A DNA stretch of 64,000 bases from Vibrio europaeus. GTDB lineage: Bacteria; Pseudomonadota; Gammaproteobacteria; Enterobacterales; Vibrionaceae. The notes under the pieces were generated by a model. That model was not told where the DNA came from. It saw only the letters and a program-made list of their open reading frames with translations, and did no database searches. This document shows, piece after piece, positions 43,224 to 52,409 of this stretch. Location: the NCBI RefSeq assembly GCF_001695575.1, contig NZ_LUAX01000007.1, forward strand, positions 310,001 through 374,000. Reading direction: 5' to 3'. How positions within the stretch are numbered: the stretch's first letter is position 1; each line of letters begins with the position of its first letter. The position numbers and the translations under genes were made by a program.

Positions 43224-43358
43224 TTATCAGTATTGTGACGAGCACCGTTAATCGATCGCTGTTTTGGCACTTTTAGTAGAGTTTAGCGCATGGCTATTCA
43301 TATAATGACATATACTAACTGGTGTGCTCAGCGATATTAGCGTTAAAGGATTGATTCA

Positions 43359-44846
43359 TTGGATAAAAGCCAGCGACTTCTAGAGGTCGAAATAGATCAG
43401 CTAAAAAGCAAGGTCGAATCGGAGCCTGAAAAAGTATGGGCAATCGCTGAACAGTGTGCGGCGCGTGCTGCACAAATACTCTATCCCGAGGGAGAGATAC
43501 AATGCCTAATCATTATGTCTCGATGTGCTTGGTGTACAATGGAGTACCGCAAGGGTCTTAAATTCATTAAAGATGCTCATAGCAAACTGAATGCCCTCGA
43601 CACCGACGACCTACTCCCTGAAATTCTTCACATCCATGCCCTACATTACTGGGGACAAGCGCGATACTATTCTGCCCAGCAATATTGGATTAACGCCTTA
43701 GAGCAATCCGCTTTAGTTGACGAAGTGGAAATTCAACTTGAGTCCTTGATTGGTCTCGGTAATGTCTGGCGAATTACTCACGAATATAATCTCGCTAAGA
43801 CCACACACGAGTTAGCCGTCATCGTAGCGAATAATGCTCGAATCAACTGGCTGGAAGGTAAAGCACGCATCTTATTAGCTTGGGATCATTACCTACTCAA
43901 TAACTATGTTGAGATGCTTTCGGTTCTAGATGGTGCTGCCGAAGCCCTTAATGATCATCACGACAATACATGGCAGGCAGAAGTATGGGACTTCAGAGGC
44001 CTTGCCCTACTGGGGTTAGAGCGCGTCGAAGATGCGGAAGAAGCGACACGTAAAGCCCATGAACTGGCGATGCAACATGATCTTGTGTGGATGAAAGCCC
44101 ACTCTTTTATCAGCCGTGCCAGAGTCGAATTGCTCCGTAAGAACCCTCAAAAAGCGGCAGAGTTGCTCATACAAGCAGAGCAGTCAGCCGTGACATTTGA
44201 TAACGGTGAGTTACTTTCACAAATCTGTTTTCAGCAATCTCGCGTCGCTGAAGAGTCTGGAGATTTTAAAACCGCGTTAGAAGCCTTCCAAAAATATCGT
44301 AAACACTCAACCAGCATGCTCAGGGAGCAGACCGCACGAGTCAGCAACGATAAAGCGAGAGCGTCAAAACGCCAGCTCGAACAAAGAGCACGTAAGCTCA
44401 TCAATCGTATTCGTGGTCAACATGAATTTGACCCTGAAAAGCAGCTAAGCCAGATGGTGTCTGAGACTTACTGGTGGGAGCAACTGGTATTGTTTAAGAC
44501 CGAGCTAAAGCGCTCGAATCATGCTGTTATAGTTATCCAACACGAAGACGCCAGTTATCTAGATGTGTGTACAGAACTCGCCCATTCTCTATGTAACAAA
44601 CAAGATATGTTGTCTCGACTCAGTAGTGAGCGATTGGGGATATTACTCGCTGACAAGGGAGATGAAGCGGTCAACGTTTTTCACGTGTTAGCCAAAATGA
44701 TAGAGATCTACCCGTGGCACAGAAAAGGGCTGGACGATGCACTACCTAAAGTGATCTTCCAAGACATCCTGACTTTCCCATTTACCTTAGAACAATTAGA
44801 AGATAGCCAGCGACAGGAAGAGCAGCATGGAAGCCTTACTAAATAA
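43359..44846 (+). CDS. TPR protein with degenerate GGDEF domain, TTG start
   Basis: 495-residue cytosolic protein. TTG 43359 has AAAGGA eight bases upstream. Residues about 20-330 are helical repeats of TPR type (for example LIGLGNVWRITHEYNLAKT and DFRGLALLGLERVEDAEEA). A short coiled coil at 325-350 leads to a GGDEF-like domain at about 365-480 where the signature GG(D/E)EF is replaced by SSERL at 422-426; no Mg- or GTP-binding residues remain. It should be catalytically dead. It overlaps by 20 bp the next gene, which has the same plan with an intact site, so the two probably work together. Confidence 0.82.
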   Translation: MDKSQRLLEVEIDQLKSKVESEPEKVWAIAEQCAARAAQILYPEGEIQCLIIMSRCAWCTMEYRKGLKFIKDAHSKLNALDTDDLLPEILHIHALHYWGQARYYSAQQYWINALEQSALVDEVEIQLESLIGLGNVWRITHEYNLAKTTHELAVIVANNARINWLEGKARILLAWDHYLLNNYVEMLSVLDGAAEALNDHHDNTWQAEVWDFRGLALLGLERVEDAEEATRKAHELAMQHDLVWMKAHSFISRARVELLRKNPQKAAELLIQAEQSAVTFDNGELLSQICFQQSRVAEESGDFKTALEAFQKYRKHSTSMLREQTARVSNDKARASKRQLEQRARKLINRIRGQHEFDPEKQLSQMVSETYWWEQLVLFKTELKRSNHAVIVIQHEDASYLDVCTELAHSLCNKQDMLSRLSSERLGILLADKGDEAVNVFHVLAKMIEIYPWHRKGLDDALPKVIFQDILTFPFTLEQLEDSQRQEEQHGSLTK

Positions 44847-46407
44847 AATTTCTGATTCTGGCCTAGACCCCTCTTCGGTATCAGGTGAAGAGGCGATCAT
44901 CTTCTGGAATCATGTACGCCAACATGTCGCAACCTCTCCACAAGAGACAGCACAATGCCTGATTATCAGTGCGGAGTTTCGCGTCGAATTAAAACAACTG
45001 CAAACCAGTATTGATGAGCTAAAAGAAGCGCTCGGACACCTTACGCTACCAGAAGATGCTGAACTGATACTTGAAGTACGCAATGGCCTTGCGGACCGTT
45101 TGGTTGAGAATGGCGACTTTCATGGTGCCTTAAATGAATACATCAGTTCTTCAACCATCGCTGTCGATAATGGCTATATTGATGCGTATGTCCTTGCGGT
45201 ACTTGGAATGGGAAACCTTTGCGATGCGTATGGGGACCACAATCGAGCTCTACGCTATTACCAAAAGATAGACAGTATTGACCACGCAATTAGCAGCCGT
45301 TCACTCCGCCTACGCTACAAGCTCTACATGCTCTCTTGTTACATTGAACTCAAGCGCAATACAGCAGCGAATGACCTGATTAAAGAATGTGAAGAGCTCA
45401 GCATTTTAGTCAGTGACAAAGTACTATCTGGGCAGATATTACTCTACCAAGCAAAGCTCTACAGACAGAACAAGCAGATGGACTTAGCCATGCAATCACT
45501 TGGCAATGTGCAGTATTCAGTAGGGAACATCCATTCTACGTGGCTCTCTAATATGATCCGCCTAGAGCTAGCGGCTTGTCTGAGTGAGCAGGATAAACCT
45601 CACATTGCCAACTGGGTGCTAGAATCAGCAAGACGTCGGATCAAACTCTATGCCTCTCCTATTCTAAACCTTAAGCTGTGTAACTCATTAGCTGAGATAT
45701 GCGAACAGAAAGATGATTTTAAGGGCGCGTTAGAGTATCAAAAAAGCGCTTATCGTATCGAAAGCGATCTGATGAAAAAGGTTCCAATTGGAGAGCTAGG
45801 GGCTAGCCAATTACGCCGCTTGTCGCGCTTTGAGCTGCAATTAAAACTGATTCTTTCAGAACAAGAAAATAGAGAGCTGAAAGAGACTACTGAGAGCCAA
45901 AAACATACCGTGGCTCAGCTTCAGCAGGACGTGTTTACCGATCCACTTACCTCACTGCATAATCGTCGTTGGCTAGATGTTAAGCTCAAAGACCTGTTAC
46001 TCCACGATGTGCCTTTTGCTTTGATGGTAGTAGACATTGACCACTTTAAGTCGATTAACGATGAACTCAGCCATTTAGTCGGCGATAAAGCGATTGTGAA
46101 TGTATCTCACGAACTCGCCGCCTATTTCAAGTTTCGTGGTGCTTCATGTGTACGTTTTGGTGGCGAGGAATTCTTGGTCATTTTAGAGCGCGCGACCTTA
46201 GAGCATGCTGAAATGCACGCCGAAAATTATCGTGAGCGCATTTTCAATTTTGGTTGGCAAAGCATTTTGGGTGAACGTGGGCTAACTGTCAGTATCGGTA
46301 TTACGCTTCACCGTGAAGGTGAGAATACCCAAAGAACCTTCTACCGAGCAGATAAAGCCCTTTATCGCGCTAAAGCCAATGGACGTAATCAGGTTTGTAC
46401 TGAGTAA
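44827..46407 (+). CDS. TPR-GGDEF diguanylate cyclase
   Basis: 526-residue cytosolic enzyme expected to make cyclic di-GMP from two GTP. TPR-like helical repeats at 20-330, coiled coil at 335-368, then GGDEF domain: DPLTSLHNRR at 372-381, metal aspartates in VVDIDHF (403-405) and active-site GGEEF at 445-449. The inhibitory I-site RxxD is absent (the aligned residues are F and A), so product inhibition by that route is unlikely. No membrane or sensory domain other than the TPRs, so protein partners probably control it. It overlaps the upstream paralogue by 20 bp and is closed by a terminator. Confidence 0.92.
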   Translation: MEALLNKISDSGLDPSSVSGEEAIIFWNHVRQHVATSPQETAQCLIISAEFRVELKQLQTSIDELKEALGHLTLPEDAELILEVRNGLADRLVENGDFHGALNEYISSSTIAVDNGYIDAYVLAVLGMGNLCDAYGDHNRALRYYQKIDSIDHAISSRSLRLRYKLYMLSCYIELKRNTAANDLIKECEELSILVSDKVLSGQILLYQAKLYRQNKQMDLAMQSLGNVQYSVGNIHSTWLSNMIRLELAACLSEQDKPHIANWVLESARRRIKLYASPILNLKLCNSLAEICEQKDDFKGALEYQKSAYRIESDLMKKVPIGELGASQLRRLSRFELQLKLILSEQENRELKETTESQKHTVAQLQQDVFTDPLTSLHNRRWLDVKLKDLLLHDVPFALMVVDIDHFKSINDELSHLVGDKAIVNVSHELAAYFKFRGASCVRFGGEEFLVILERATLEHAEMHAENYRERIFNFGWQSILGERGLTVSIGITLHREGENTQRTFYRADKALYRAKANGRNQVCTE

Positions 46408-46429
46408 ACACAATTCAGTTCTTGAATAC

Positions 46430-46463
46430 CGCCCGTTCCCTTGTACAACGGGCGTTTTTGTTT
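46430..46463 (+). terminator. Terminator of the TPR-GGDEF pair
   Basis: CGCCCGTT and AACGGGCG arms followed by TTTTTGTTT. Confidence 0.88.
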
Positions 46464-46606
46464 AGTATCGAGCGCTTAACTGTTTGTCCATCTCATTAGC
46501 ACTGTCAACGTCAAACAAAATTCATCTAATGTCTTGATTTTGTTTCTATACTTTAAACAGACACGCCTCTATTCTGTACAAAATACTATGACCAAGGATT
46601 GTTAGT

Positions 46607-46996
46607 ATGTTTCTAGACTATTTCGCGTTAGGTCTTTTGATCTTCGTTGCGCTGGTTATTTTCTACGGCATTATCGTGATTCACGATATCCCTTATGAGA
46701 TCGCACGAGATCGCGAACATCCACATCAAGATGCCATTCATTACGCAGGTTGGGTGAGTTTGTTTACGCTCCATGCCATTTGGCCATTTCTTTGGATATG
46801 GGCTACTTTATGGCGCAAAGAAAGAGGTTGGGGGTTCAAAAGGCTTGAAGAGGAGCAGCACGATATTCATCATCGCGTCGATGAGCTCATTGACCAAGTC
46901 AGTCAATTGCAAAAAGAAGTCGCCGAACTCAAACAGCAGAGCTATTCATCTTCAACGATACAACCTCAGTTTAACCGCAATGAGGAGGAGCAATAA
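46607..46996 (+). CDS. Inner-membrane protein, DUF3302 (YiaW-like)
   Basis: 129 residues with two TM helices (about 3-25 and 48-68) and a C-terminal coiled coil (HHRVDELIDQVSQLQKEVAEL). The N-terminal half resembles E. coli YiaW, which is always paired with the HlyD-like YiaV. Its stop shares a base with the next start (TAATG), so translation is coupled. Its role is unknown; it is presumably the membrane partner of the adaptor. Confidence 0.85.
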   Translation: MFLDYFALGLLIFVALVIFYGIIVIHDIPYEIARDREHPHQDAIHYAGWVSLFTLHAIWPFLWIWATLWRKERGWGFKRLEEEQHDIHHRVDELIDQVSQLQKEVAELKQQSYSSSTIQPQFNRNEEEQ

Positions 46997-48126
46997 TGGA
47001 TTTATTACTCATTCTAACCTATGCGGCGCTGTGCATTACCATCTTCAAAGTTTTCAATATTCCGCTCAATAAATGGACCGTACCCACAGCGGTACTCGGG
47101 GGAGTAGTGCTTATCGGTACGCTCATATTATTGATGAACTACAACCACCCTTTTACCCAAATTGGTAATCAAGTTTATTCCACCACCCCCATTGTCTCTG
47201 GCGTGCGTGGACGAGTCATCGACGTTCCCGTCGAGGCGAATAAACCGCTCAAGCAAGGTGAAGTGTTATTCACAATAGACCCCATCCCTTATGAAGCCGA
47301 GGTAGCGAAGAAGAAAGCGCAGATCAAAGAGGCTAGCCAAGGGGCTCTGGGACTCGACTCTTCCCTTCAAGAAGCCATTGCGGCCAAGAACAAGGCCATT
47401 GCAGAGCGAGACAAAGCGAAGCGCGAGTTTGACCGCTATCAGCGTGGGTTTGATAAAGGGGCGTTTACTGAGCAGCAACTCGACACTCGACGTCAAGCCT
47501 ATAAAGCCGCGGAATCTTCGGTTAATGTGGCGAATGCGAAAGTTGAGCAAGCCCAGTTGGCACTCGATTCAGAAATAGGAGGCGAAAACACAACCGTTGC
47601 CCGTCTAATCGAAGAGTTGCGCCAAGCGGAATTCAATTTAGAACAAACTATCGTGAGAGCACCAACAGACGGCTTTGCGACCCAACTGGCTCTGAGGCCA
47701 GGTGTGATGGCAGTTCCGCTTCCACTCGCGCCAGTGATGACCTTTGTTCATACCGAAGAGATCTTCTATACCGCAGCATTTAGGCAAAACTCTCTACAAC
47801 GTTTACAGCCAGGCTTTGAAGCCGAATTTTTGTTTAGAGCACTACCAGGTAAGGTGTTTAAGGGCGAGGTGGTAGAGATACTGCCAGCGATTGGTGAAAG
47901 CCAATTTCAAGCGAGAGGCGCTTTGTTAGGAACCGAAGCGCTAAGAACAAGTGGCAGAGTGTTCGCGAAACTAAGAATCACTGATGACCTTTCTCCGTAT
48001 CACCTCCCTTTAGGGACCGCAGTTGAAGTGGCCGTATATTCTGATCAGTTCACTCACGTTTCGATTATGCGCAAAGTACTGATTCGTATGAAAAGCTGGC
48101 AGAACTATCTCTACCTTGATCACTAA
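46996..48126 (+). CDS. HlyD-family membrane-fusion protein (YiaV-like)
   Basis: 376-residue periplasmic adaptor: two N-terminal hydrophobic segments (about 3-20 and 30-50), biotinyl-lipoyl half-motif (VSGVRGRVIDVPVEANKPLKQG, in part), long alpha-hairpin coiled coil (about 90-200), second lipoyl half and beta-barrel domain. It is the YiaV type, which has no adjacent RND or ABC pump and pairs with DUF3302. Possibly involved in export or cell-envelope function. The substrate is not known. Confidence 0.88.
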   Translation: MDLLLILTYAALCITIFKVFNIPLNKWTVPTAVLGGVVLIGTLILLMNYNHPFTQIGNQVYSTTPIVSGVRGRVIDVPVEANKPLKQGEVLFTIDPIPYEAEVAKKKAQIKEASQGALGLDSSLQEAIAAKNKAIAERDKAKREFDRYQRGFDKGAFTEQQLDTRRQAYKAAESSVNVANAKVEQAQLALDSEIGGENTTVARLIEELRQAEFNLEQTIVRAPTDGFATQLALRPGVMAVPLPLAPVMTFVHTEEIFYTAAFRQNSLQRLQPGFEAEFLFRALPGKVFKGEVVEILPAIGESQFQARGALLGTEALRTSGRVFAKLRITDDLSPYHLPLGTAVEVAVYSDQFTHVSIMRKVLIRMKSWQNYLYLDH

Positions 48127-48148
48127 GCTCTGTTGACCTAAGCAAAAT

Positions 48149-48191
48149 GACATCACCCAAAGCAGGATTTGCTCTCCAATTGGGTGATGTC
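48149..48191 (+). repeat. Long hairpin downstream of the YiaV-like gene
   Basis: GACATCACCCAA and TTGGGTGATGTC form a 12-bp perfect stem around a 19-base loop that itself has AGCA/TGCT arms. T tract is absent on plus and short on minus. It may terminate with help of Rho, or be a repeat. Confidence 0.5.
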
Positions 48192-48237
48192 TGTCCACCT
48201 GTTAAATTGTACCTTTCCGTTTGCACACAAGGTATCC

Positions 48238-48253
48238 AGACGTCTAGCCCGTT
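48238..48253. promoter_or_regulatory. MetJ-box candidate at the ECF transporter promoter
   Basis: AGACGTCT, a perfect MetJ half-operator, followed directly by the poor second box AGCCCGTT. It abuts a promoter-like TTTCCA-17-TATAAT (48257-48285). A single perfect 8-mer is expected about once by chance in 64 kb, so its value lies in position. Confidence 0.35.
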
Positions 48254-48256
48254 ATC

Positions 48257-48285
48257 TTTCCAAGCCATCGCTTAGGGGGTATAAT
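48257..48285 (+). promoter_or_regulatory. Promoter of the ECF transporter operon
   Basis: TATAAT at 48280-48285 with TTTCCA 17 bp upstream, giving a start near 48292 and an 80-base leader. Confidence 0.55.
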
Positions 48286-48374
48286 CGGCGCCTCACCGTT
48301 ACAAGCGTATAAAACTTAATCAAAATAACCGCTTGTGATCTAAGTTCTTTAAAGATTTCGACGAAGGGTTATCT

Positions 48375-48923
48375 ATGAATCTTACGGCTAAAACCGTTGT
48401 TGTTATTGCAATTGGTGCTGCGTTATATGGCATTGGTGGTTTACCAATGTTCGGCATCCCAGTTTTTGCTAACACCACACTAAAACCAGCCATGGCAGTC
48501 CTAGCACTTTTTTCTGTCCTTTTTGGGCCTGTTGTTGGCTTTTTAGTTGGGTTTATTGGTCACTGGGTCACCGACCTTTTCGCAGGATGGGGCGTTTGGC
48601 TAACATGGGTACTAGGTTCAGGTATCGTCGGTCTTGTGCTAGGTTTCTTCCCAACGTTAACCCAAAATCGCTTAGCTGAAGGTCACTTAAATTTAAAAGA
48701 CTTTTCGCTTTTTGTCGTGCTCGCATTGTTTGGCAATATCATCGGCTATGGATGCTCGGCCTTCCTCGATACGATTCTCTACGCTGAACCTTTCACCAAA
48801 GTGTTTACTCAGCTTTCAATCATCGCCGCAGGCAACACAGTACTCATTGCCGTAGTGGGTTACTTTATTCTTAAATCTGTAGCGAAACGCAATAAGCAAA
48901 GCCGCAATCTGACTGAGGCTTAA
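48375..48923 (+). CDS. ECF transporter substrate-binding (S) component, UPF0397 family
   Basis: 182-residue inner-membrane protein with five to six TM helices (VVVIAIGAALYGIGGLP; LALFSVLFGPVVGFLVGFIGHWVTDL) characteristic of UPF0397 S components. It binds the transported micronutrient and docks on the T component and ATPases encoded next. The ligand of this family is not established from sequence; a possible MetJ box at the promoter points towards methionine-related compounds. Only 6 bp separate it from the ATPase gene. Confidence 0.87.
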   Translation: MNLTAKTVVVIAIGAALYGIGGLPMFGIPVFANTTLKPAMAVLALFSVLFGPVVGFLVGFIGHWVTDLFAGWGVWLTWVLGSGIVGLVLGFFPTLTQNRLAEGHLNLKDFSLFVVLALFGNIIGYGCSAFLDTILYAEPFTKVFTQLSIIAAGNTVLIAVVGYFILKSVAKRNKQSRNLTEA

Positions 48924-48929
48924 TCGTCA

Positions 48930-50615
48930 ATGACAATTGAATTTTCTGACTTCTCTTTTAGATATGAGTCACTGGATAAACCGACATTAAAACATATCAA
49001 TCTAAGGATAGAGAAAGGAGAGAAAATCGTCATTATCGGACCAAGTGGTAGTGGTAAATCTACCCTTGGTCAATGCTTAAATGGGCTGATTCCTCACGCT
49101 ATCAAAGGCGAAATTTCCGGGAGCCTAACTCTAAACAGTCAAAGTATCTCAGCGTTAGACCTACACCATTACACCGAGCAAATTGGTACCGTATTACAAG
49201 ATACTGACAGCCAGTTTGTTGGGCTCAGTGTGGGCGAAGACATCGCCTTTGCACTGGAAAACCAGCTTGCTTCCAACCTTAATATGTACCCACTGGTCCA
49301 GTCCACTGCAAAAATGGTTGATCTAGAACATATGCTTGACCGTTCACCTCATGATTTGTCTGGTGGTCAAAAACAACGGGTATCTTTAGCAGGCATTTTA
49401 GTTGACGATGTGGATACCTTACTGTTCGATGAGCCCCTCGCCGCTCTTGACCCTAAAACGGGGCGCAAGACAATCGAGATTATTGATCAACTGCATAAAG
49501 AGACAGGAAAGACCATCATTATCATCGAGCATCGCCTTGAAGATGTGTTGCATCGTCACGTTGACCGAGTGATCTTGATGGAGCAAGGTGAAATCGTCGC
49601 GGATATGTCACCAAACGAAATCCTCTCATCTCCTCTATTGAACAGTCATGGAATTCGTGAACCTTTATATTTATCTGCTCTGAAAGCGGCTCAATGCCCA
49701 GTAGATGCAGACAATTGTGCGTCCTTGAGCGCGATGCCCGTCGAGTCGTACAAACCCCTATTTTCTCAGTGGAAAGCTCACCCTATCAACACAAGTTTGA
49801 ACAGCGACACTCTGCTTTCCATTCAGGGATTAACCTATTCTTACGACGGTGAAAAAAATGCGCTTGAAGATGTCTCATTTGACATCAAGCAAGGTGAGTT
49901 TGTTTCTATTCTAGGTAAGAATGGGTCAGGTAAATCAACCATTACTAAACTCATCATGGGCGTACTGAGTCCAGACTCAGGCTCTATCTCTTTTCAAAGC
50001 CAAGACATTGCCACTTTATCCATTTTCGAACGCAGTCAGAAGATAGGTGTCGTGATGCAAAACCCGAATCATATGATCTCTCATCATATGATTTTTGACG
50101 AAGTAGCATTTGGTCTGCGTAACCAAGGCTTAACAGAGCAAGAAATCGAACAAAAAGTTCTTGATACTCTAGAGTTATGTGGTCTAAGCAAGTACAGAAA
50201 CTGGCCAATTGAAGTTCTCAGCTACGGGCAGAAAAAGCGAGTTACGATTGCTTCTATTCTCGCGTTAGAACCGCAATTATTGATACTGGATGAGCCAACG
50301 GCGGGTCAAGATTACCGAAACTACACATCGATGTTGGATTTCATCGGCAAGCTCAACCAAAAATTGGGTATTACCGTCATCATCATTTCTCATGATATGC
50401 ATTTAGTACTGGAGTATACCCACCGCTCGATTGTCATTTCAGACAGCAAGCTCGTGGCAGATGCCCCAATGACCGATGTGTTTACCCAACCTGAGCTATT
50501 GGATAAGGCTAACCTGACTACCACCAGCCTTTACGATTTGGCCGAAAGTTTAGAGGTGGAAAACAAAAACGCCTTTATGCAGTACTTTATCCAACAAGAG
50601 AAGAATGTCGCATGA
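48930..50615 (+). CDS. ECF transporter duplicated ATPase
   Basis: 561-residue fusion of two ABC ATPase domains, equivalent to EcfA plus EcfA'. First domain: Walker A GPSGSGKST (about 34-42), LSGGQKQR, DEPLAALD. Second domain: Walker A GKNGSGKST (about 329-337), signature LSYGQKKR, DEPTAGQD. The second signature LSYGQ is a common variant in this group. It energises uptake by the S and T components. The stop overlaps the T-component start by four bases (ATGA). Confidence 0.93.
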   Translation: MTIEFSDFSFRYESLDKPTLKHINLRIEKGEKIVIIGPSGSGKSTLGQCLNGLIPHAIKGEISGSLTLNSQSISALDLHHYTEQIGTVLQDTDSQFVGLSVGEDIAFALENQLASNLNMYPLVQSTAKMVDLEHMLDRSPHDLSGGQKQRVSLAGILVDDVDTLLFDEPLAALDPKTGRKTIEIIDQLHKETGKTIIIIEHRLEDVLHRHVDRVILMEQGEIVADMSPNEILSSPLLNSHGIREPLYLSALKAAQCPVDADNCASLSAMPVESYKPLFSQWKAHPINTSLNSDTLLSIQGLTYSYDGEKNALEDVSFDIKQGEFVSILGKNGSGKSTITKLIMGVLSPDSGSISFQSQDIATLSIFERSQKIGVVMQNPNHMISHHMIFDEVAFGLRNQGLTEQEIEQKVLDTLELCGLSKYRNWPIEVLSYGQKKRVTIASILALEPQLLILDEPTAGQDYRNYTSMLDFIGKLNQKLGITVIIISHDMHLVLEYTHRSIVISDSKLVADAPMTDVFTQPELLDKANLTTTSLYDLAESLEVENKNAFMQYFIQQEKNVA

Positions 50616-51451
50616 ATGCCTCTAAAATGAAGTTTGGCATTAGCTATGTCGATACCAAGTCTCCGCTACATGCGTTAAACGGAATTACCAAGTTTGCGCT
50701 TTTCATGGCTTGGGTCACGGTTGTTCTTACTACCTTTGATCTACGCATGATCAGTGTGTTGATTTTAGCCGGCCTTTATCTGCTTAAACTCACTCAAGTG
50801 CCTTTTAAGGTGTATAGACCTTTATTGCTCGGAACGGCGAGTGTTCTACTCCTTAACGCCCTGTTTATGTTTTTGCTTGCTCCGCAGCAAGGTACGGAGT
50901 TCATCGGCAGCCATAACGTTATGCTCGCCCTACCCGGTGGTTACTCGCTTACCCAAGAGACGTTGTTTTATTTAGTCACAGTAACACTCAAGTACTTCAG
51001 TATGTTTCCGATTGCTTTGGTGTTTGTTTTCACTACCCATCCAACCGAGTTTGCTGCCAGCCTAAACAGAATTGGCGTGCCTTATAAGATTGCCTATGCG
51101 GTGAGTTTGACCCTGCGATACTTGCCCGAAGTGAAAAATGATTTCGTCAACATCATGCATGCTCAGCAGGCTCGCGGACTCGATATCTCTAAAAGCACAC
51201 CTCTTTTCCAGCGTATGCAGAATGTCGCAAAGATCCTCGGACCTTTGATTTTTTCAAGCCTTGACCGCGCCGATCAGATTTCGAATGCAATGACGTTACG
51301 CGGATTTGGTCGACATAAGGCGCGTAGCTGGTATAGCGCTAAACCTCTGCAAAAATCAGACAAGCTGTGCCTGGCCGCAGTGGTGCTTATCGTCTTACTT
51401 GCAATCGTGAAACGTTATTTGGACACAGAGCTTTTTTGGTATCCATTCTAA
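50612..51451 (+). CDS. ECF transporter transmembrane (T) component
   Basis: 279-residue EcfT-type protein: four to five TM helices followed by the cytosolic coupling helices with the conserved Ala-Arg-Gly motif, here QQARGLDISK, and a second ALTRG-like motif TLRGFGRHKARSWY. It couples the ATPases to the S component. Last gene of the three-gene unit, followed by a terminator. Confidence 0.92.
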   Translation: MNASKMKFGISYVDTKSPLHALNGITKFALFMAWVTVVLTTFDLRMISVLILAGLYLLKLTQVPFKVYRPLLLGTASVLLLNALFMFLLAPQQGTEFIGSHNVMLALPGGYSLTQETLFYLVTVTLKYFSMFPIALVFVFTTHPTEFAASLNRIGVPYKIAYAVSLTLRYLPEVKNDFVNIMHAQQARGLDISKSTPLFQRMQNVAKILGPLIFSSLDRADQISNAMTLRGFGRHKARSWYSAKPLQKSDKLCLAAVVLIVLLAIVKRYLDTELFWYPF

Positions 51452-51461
51452 GTCAGTGACA

Positions 51462-51490
51462 AAGCCTAGGGTCCGCTCTAGGCTTTTGTT
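51462..51490 (+). terminator. Terminator of the ECF operon
   Basis: AAGCCTAG and CTAGGCTT arms with an 7-8 base loop then TTGTTT. Confidence 0.8.
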
Positions 51491-51843
51491 TAGCTCATCG
51501 CTAATGCTTTGGTCCAAATAAGCAACAATACCATCGATGACGTCAGCCACAGCGCTGTCGCCATCGATAAGGTTTGCACGAGTGAAAAGGTATAGCTGAA
51601 ACAATAAACCGCAAGTAAATAACTAGCGTACGGCAGCAGCGAATAGAGCCCAAACAGAGCGGTCACACGCAAATCCTCCATACTTCGCTCACTTCCCACT
51701 ACATAGTGTGCAATCAGTGCAAAGGTAGGAAATAGAGGTACTAATCCAGCAATATAAAAACTCTTCGACTTAGACAGCAGTGCGATCATCATGACTGCAG
51801 CGGCGCCGAGTAAACACTTTAGAAATAGCGTGATCATGCCCAC
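51490..51843 (-). CDS. glpM: GlpM family membrane protein
   Basis: 117 residues, four TM helices. The N-terminal part (KCLLGAAAVMMIALLSKSKSFYIAGLVPLFPTFALIAHY, in pieces) closely follows E. coli GlpM, a small inner-membrane protein linked by name to glycerol metabolism and, in Pseudomonas, to alginate production; its molecular role is not known. Two bases separate it from the upstream hypothetical gene, so they are cotranscribed. Confidence 0.88.
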   Translation of the reverse strand: MGMITLFLKCLLGAAAVMMIALLSKSKSFYIAGLVPLFPTFALIAHYVVGSERSMEDLRVTALFGLYSLLPYASYLLAVYCFSYTFSLVQTLSMATALWLTSSMVLLLIWTKALAMS

Positions 51844-51845
51844 CC

Positions 51846-52202
51846 CTAAGCCAGATTCAGAAACAGTTCGTCGTCCGTCATATATTTATGTTTAGTGCCT
51901 AAATTTCTTAGGTGCATAAACATAAAGTCTGGAAAACCAGGGGCAAGCAGGTCGTTAGGTTGCCAGAAGACGCCACCAACAAAGACATATCGACCTTGCT
52001 TCTCATCACTGTGTAGCCCGTTGTTAATCTCGGTCGAAAGCTCAGGGCGAACGCCTTCAATCACGCAGACAATCTGTCCGCGAGCGACACCAACGACACG
52101 CTTCACTAAATTGGCTTTCATCCCACACTTCCATGCTTGTCGCGTGGCCATTTCAAACCCGTGCTTTCGAATACCTTTGTGTACATTAACTATTAAGTTC
52201 AT
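51846..52202 (-). CDS. Hypothetical protein upstream of glpM
   Basis: 118-residue cytosolic protein, basic at the N-terminus (NVHKGIRKHGFEMATRQAWKCGMKANLV) and ending acidic. No signal, TM or motif I recognise; phrases such as VGVARGQIVCVIEGVRPE and RYVFVGGVFWQPNDLL suggest a small alpha/beta fold. It is coupled to glpM by a 2-bp gap. Confidence 0.7.
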   Translation of the reverse strand: MNLIVNVHKGIRKHGFEMATRQAWKCGMKANLVKRVVGVARGQIVCVIEGVRPELSTEINNGLHSDEKQGRYVFVGGVFWQPNDLLAPGFPDFMFMHLRNLGTKHKYMTDDELFLNLA

Positions 52203-52409
52203 TACGTGATGAGCTTTTGCTAGGTAGATATGTTCTAGATTAGTAGTACTGCATTATGATGACGATGCCCTAGATTGGGCGCTTTCTCATCAGATGAAAA
52301 AACACCGCAACATAAGATCCTAGCCAATTCCGGAAATCTAATCCTTTCTACTATTGCCTATTGCATCAGTTTGCTTCACATTGGCGTAACAAATAAGAAG
52401 GGGATAATA

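Noticed and set aside
41700..43260. Intact insertion sequence around the transposase-like gene
   Set aside because: No terminal inverted repeats or target-site duplication could be found at either end, and the upstream gap to deoD is short and ordinary.
48065..48268. Minus-strand ORF of 67 codons between the YiaV-like gene and the ECF operon
   Set aside because: It runs over the long hairpin and the plus-strand promoter, with no ribosome site; a regulatory region explains the sequence better.
48192..48374. Riboswitch in the ECF operon leader
   Set aside because: I compared it by eye with TPP, cobalamin, preQ1, FMN and SAM consensus segments and found no match.
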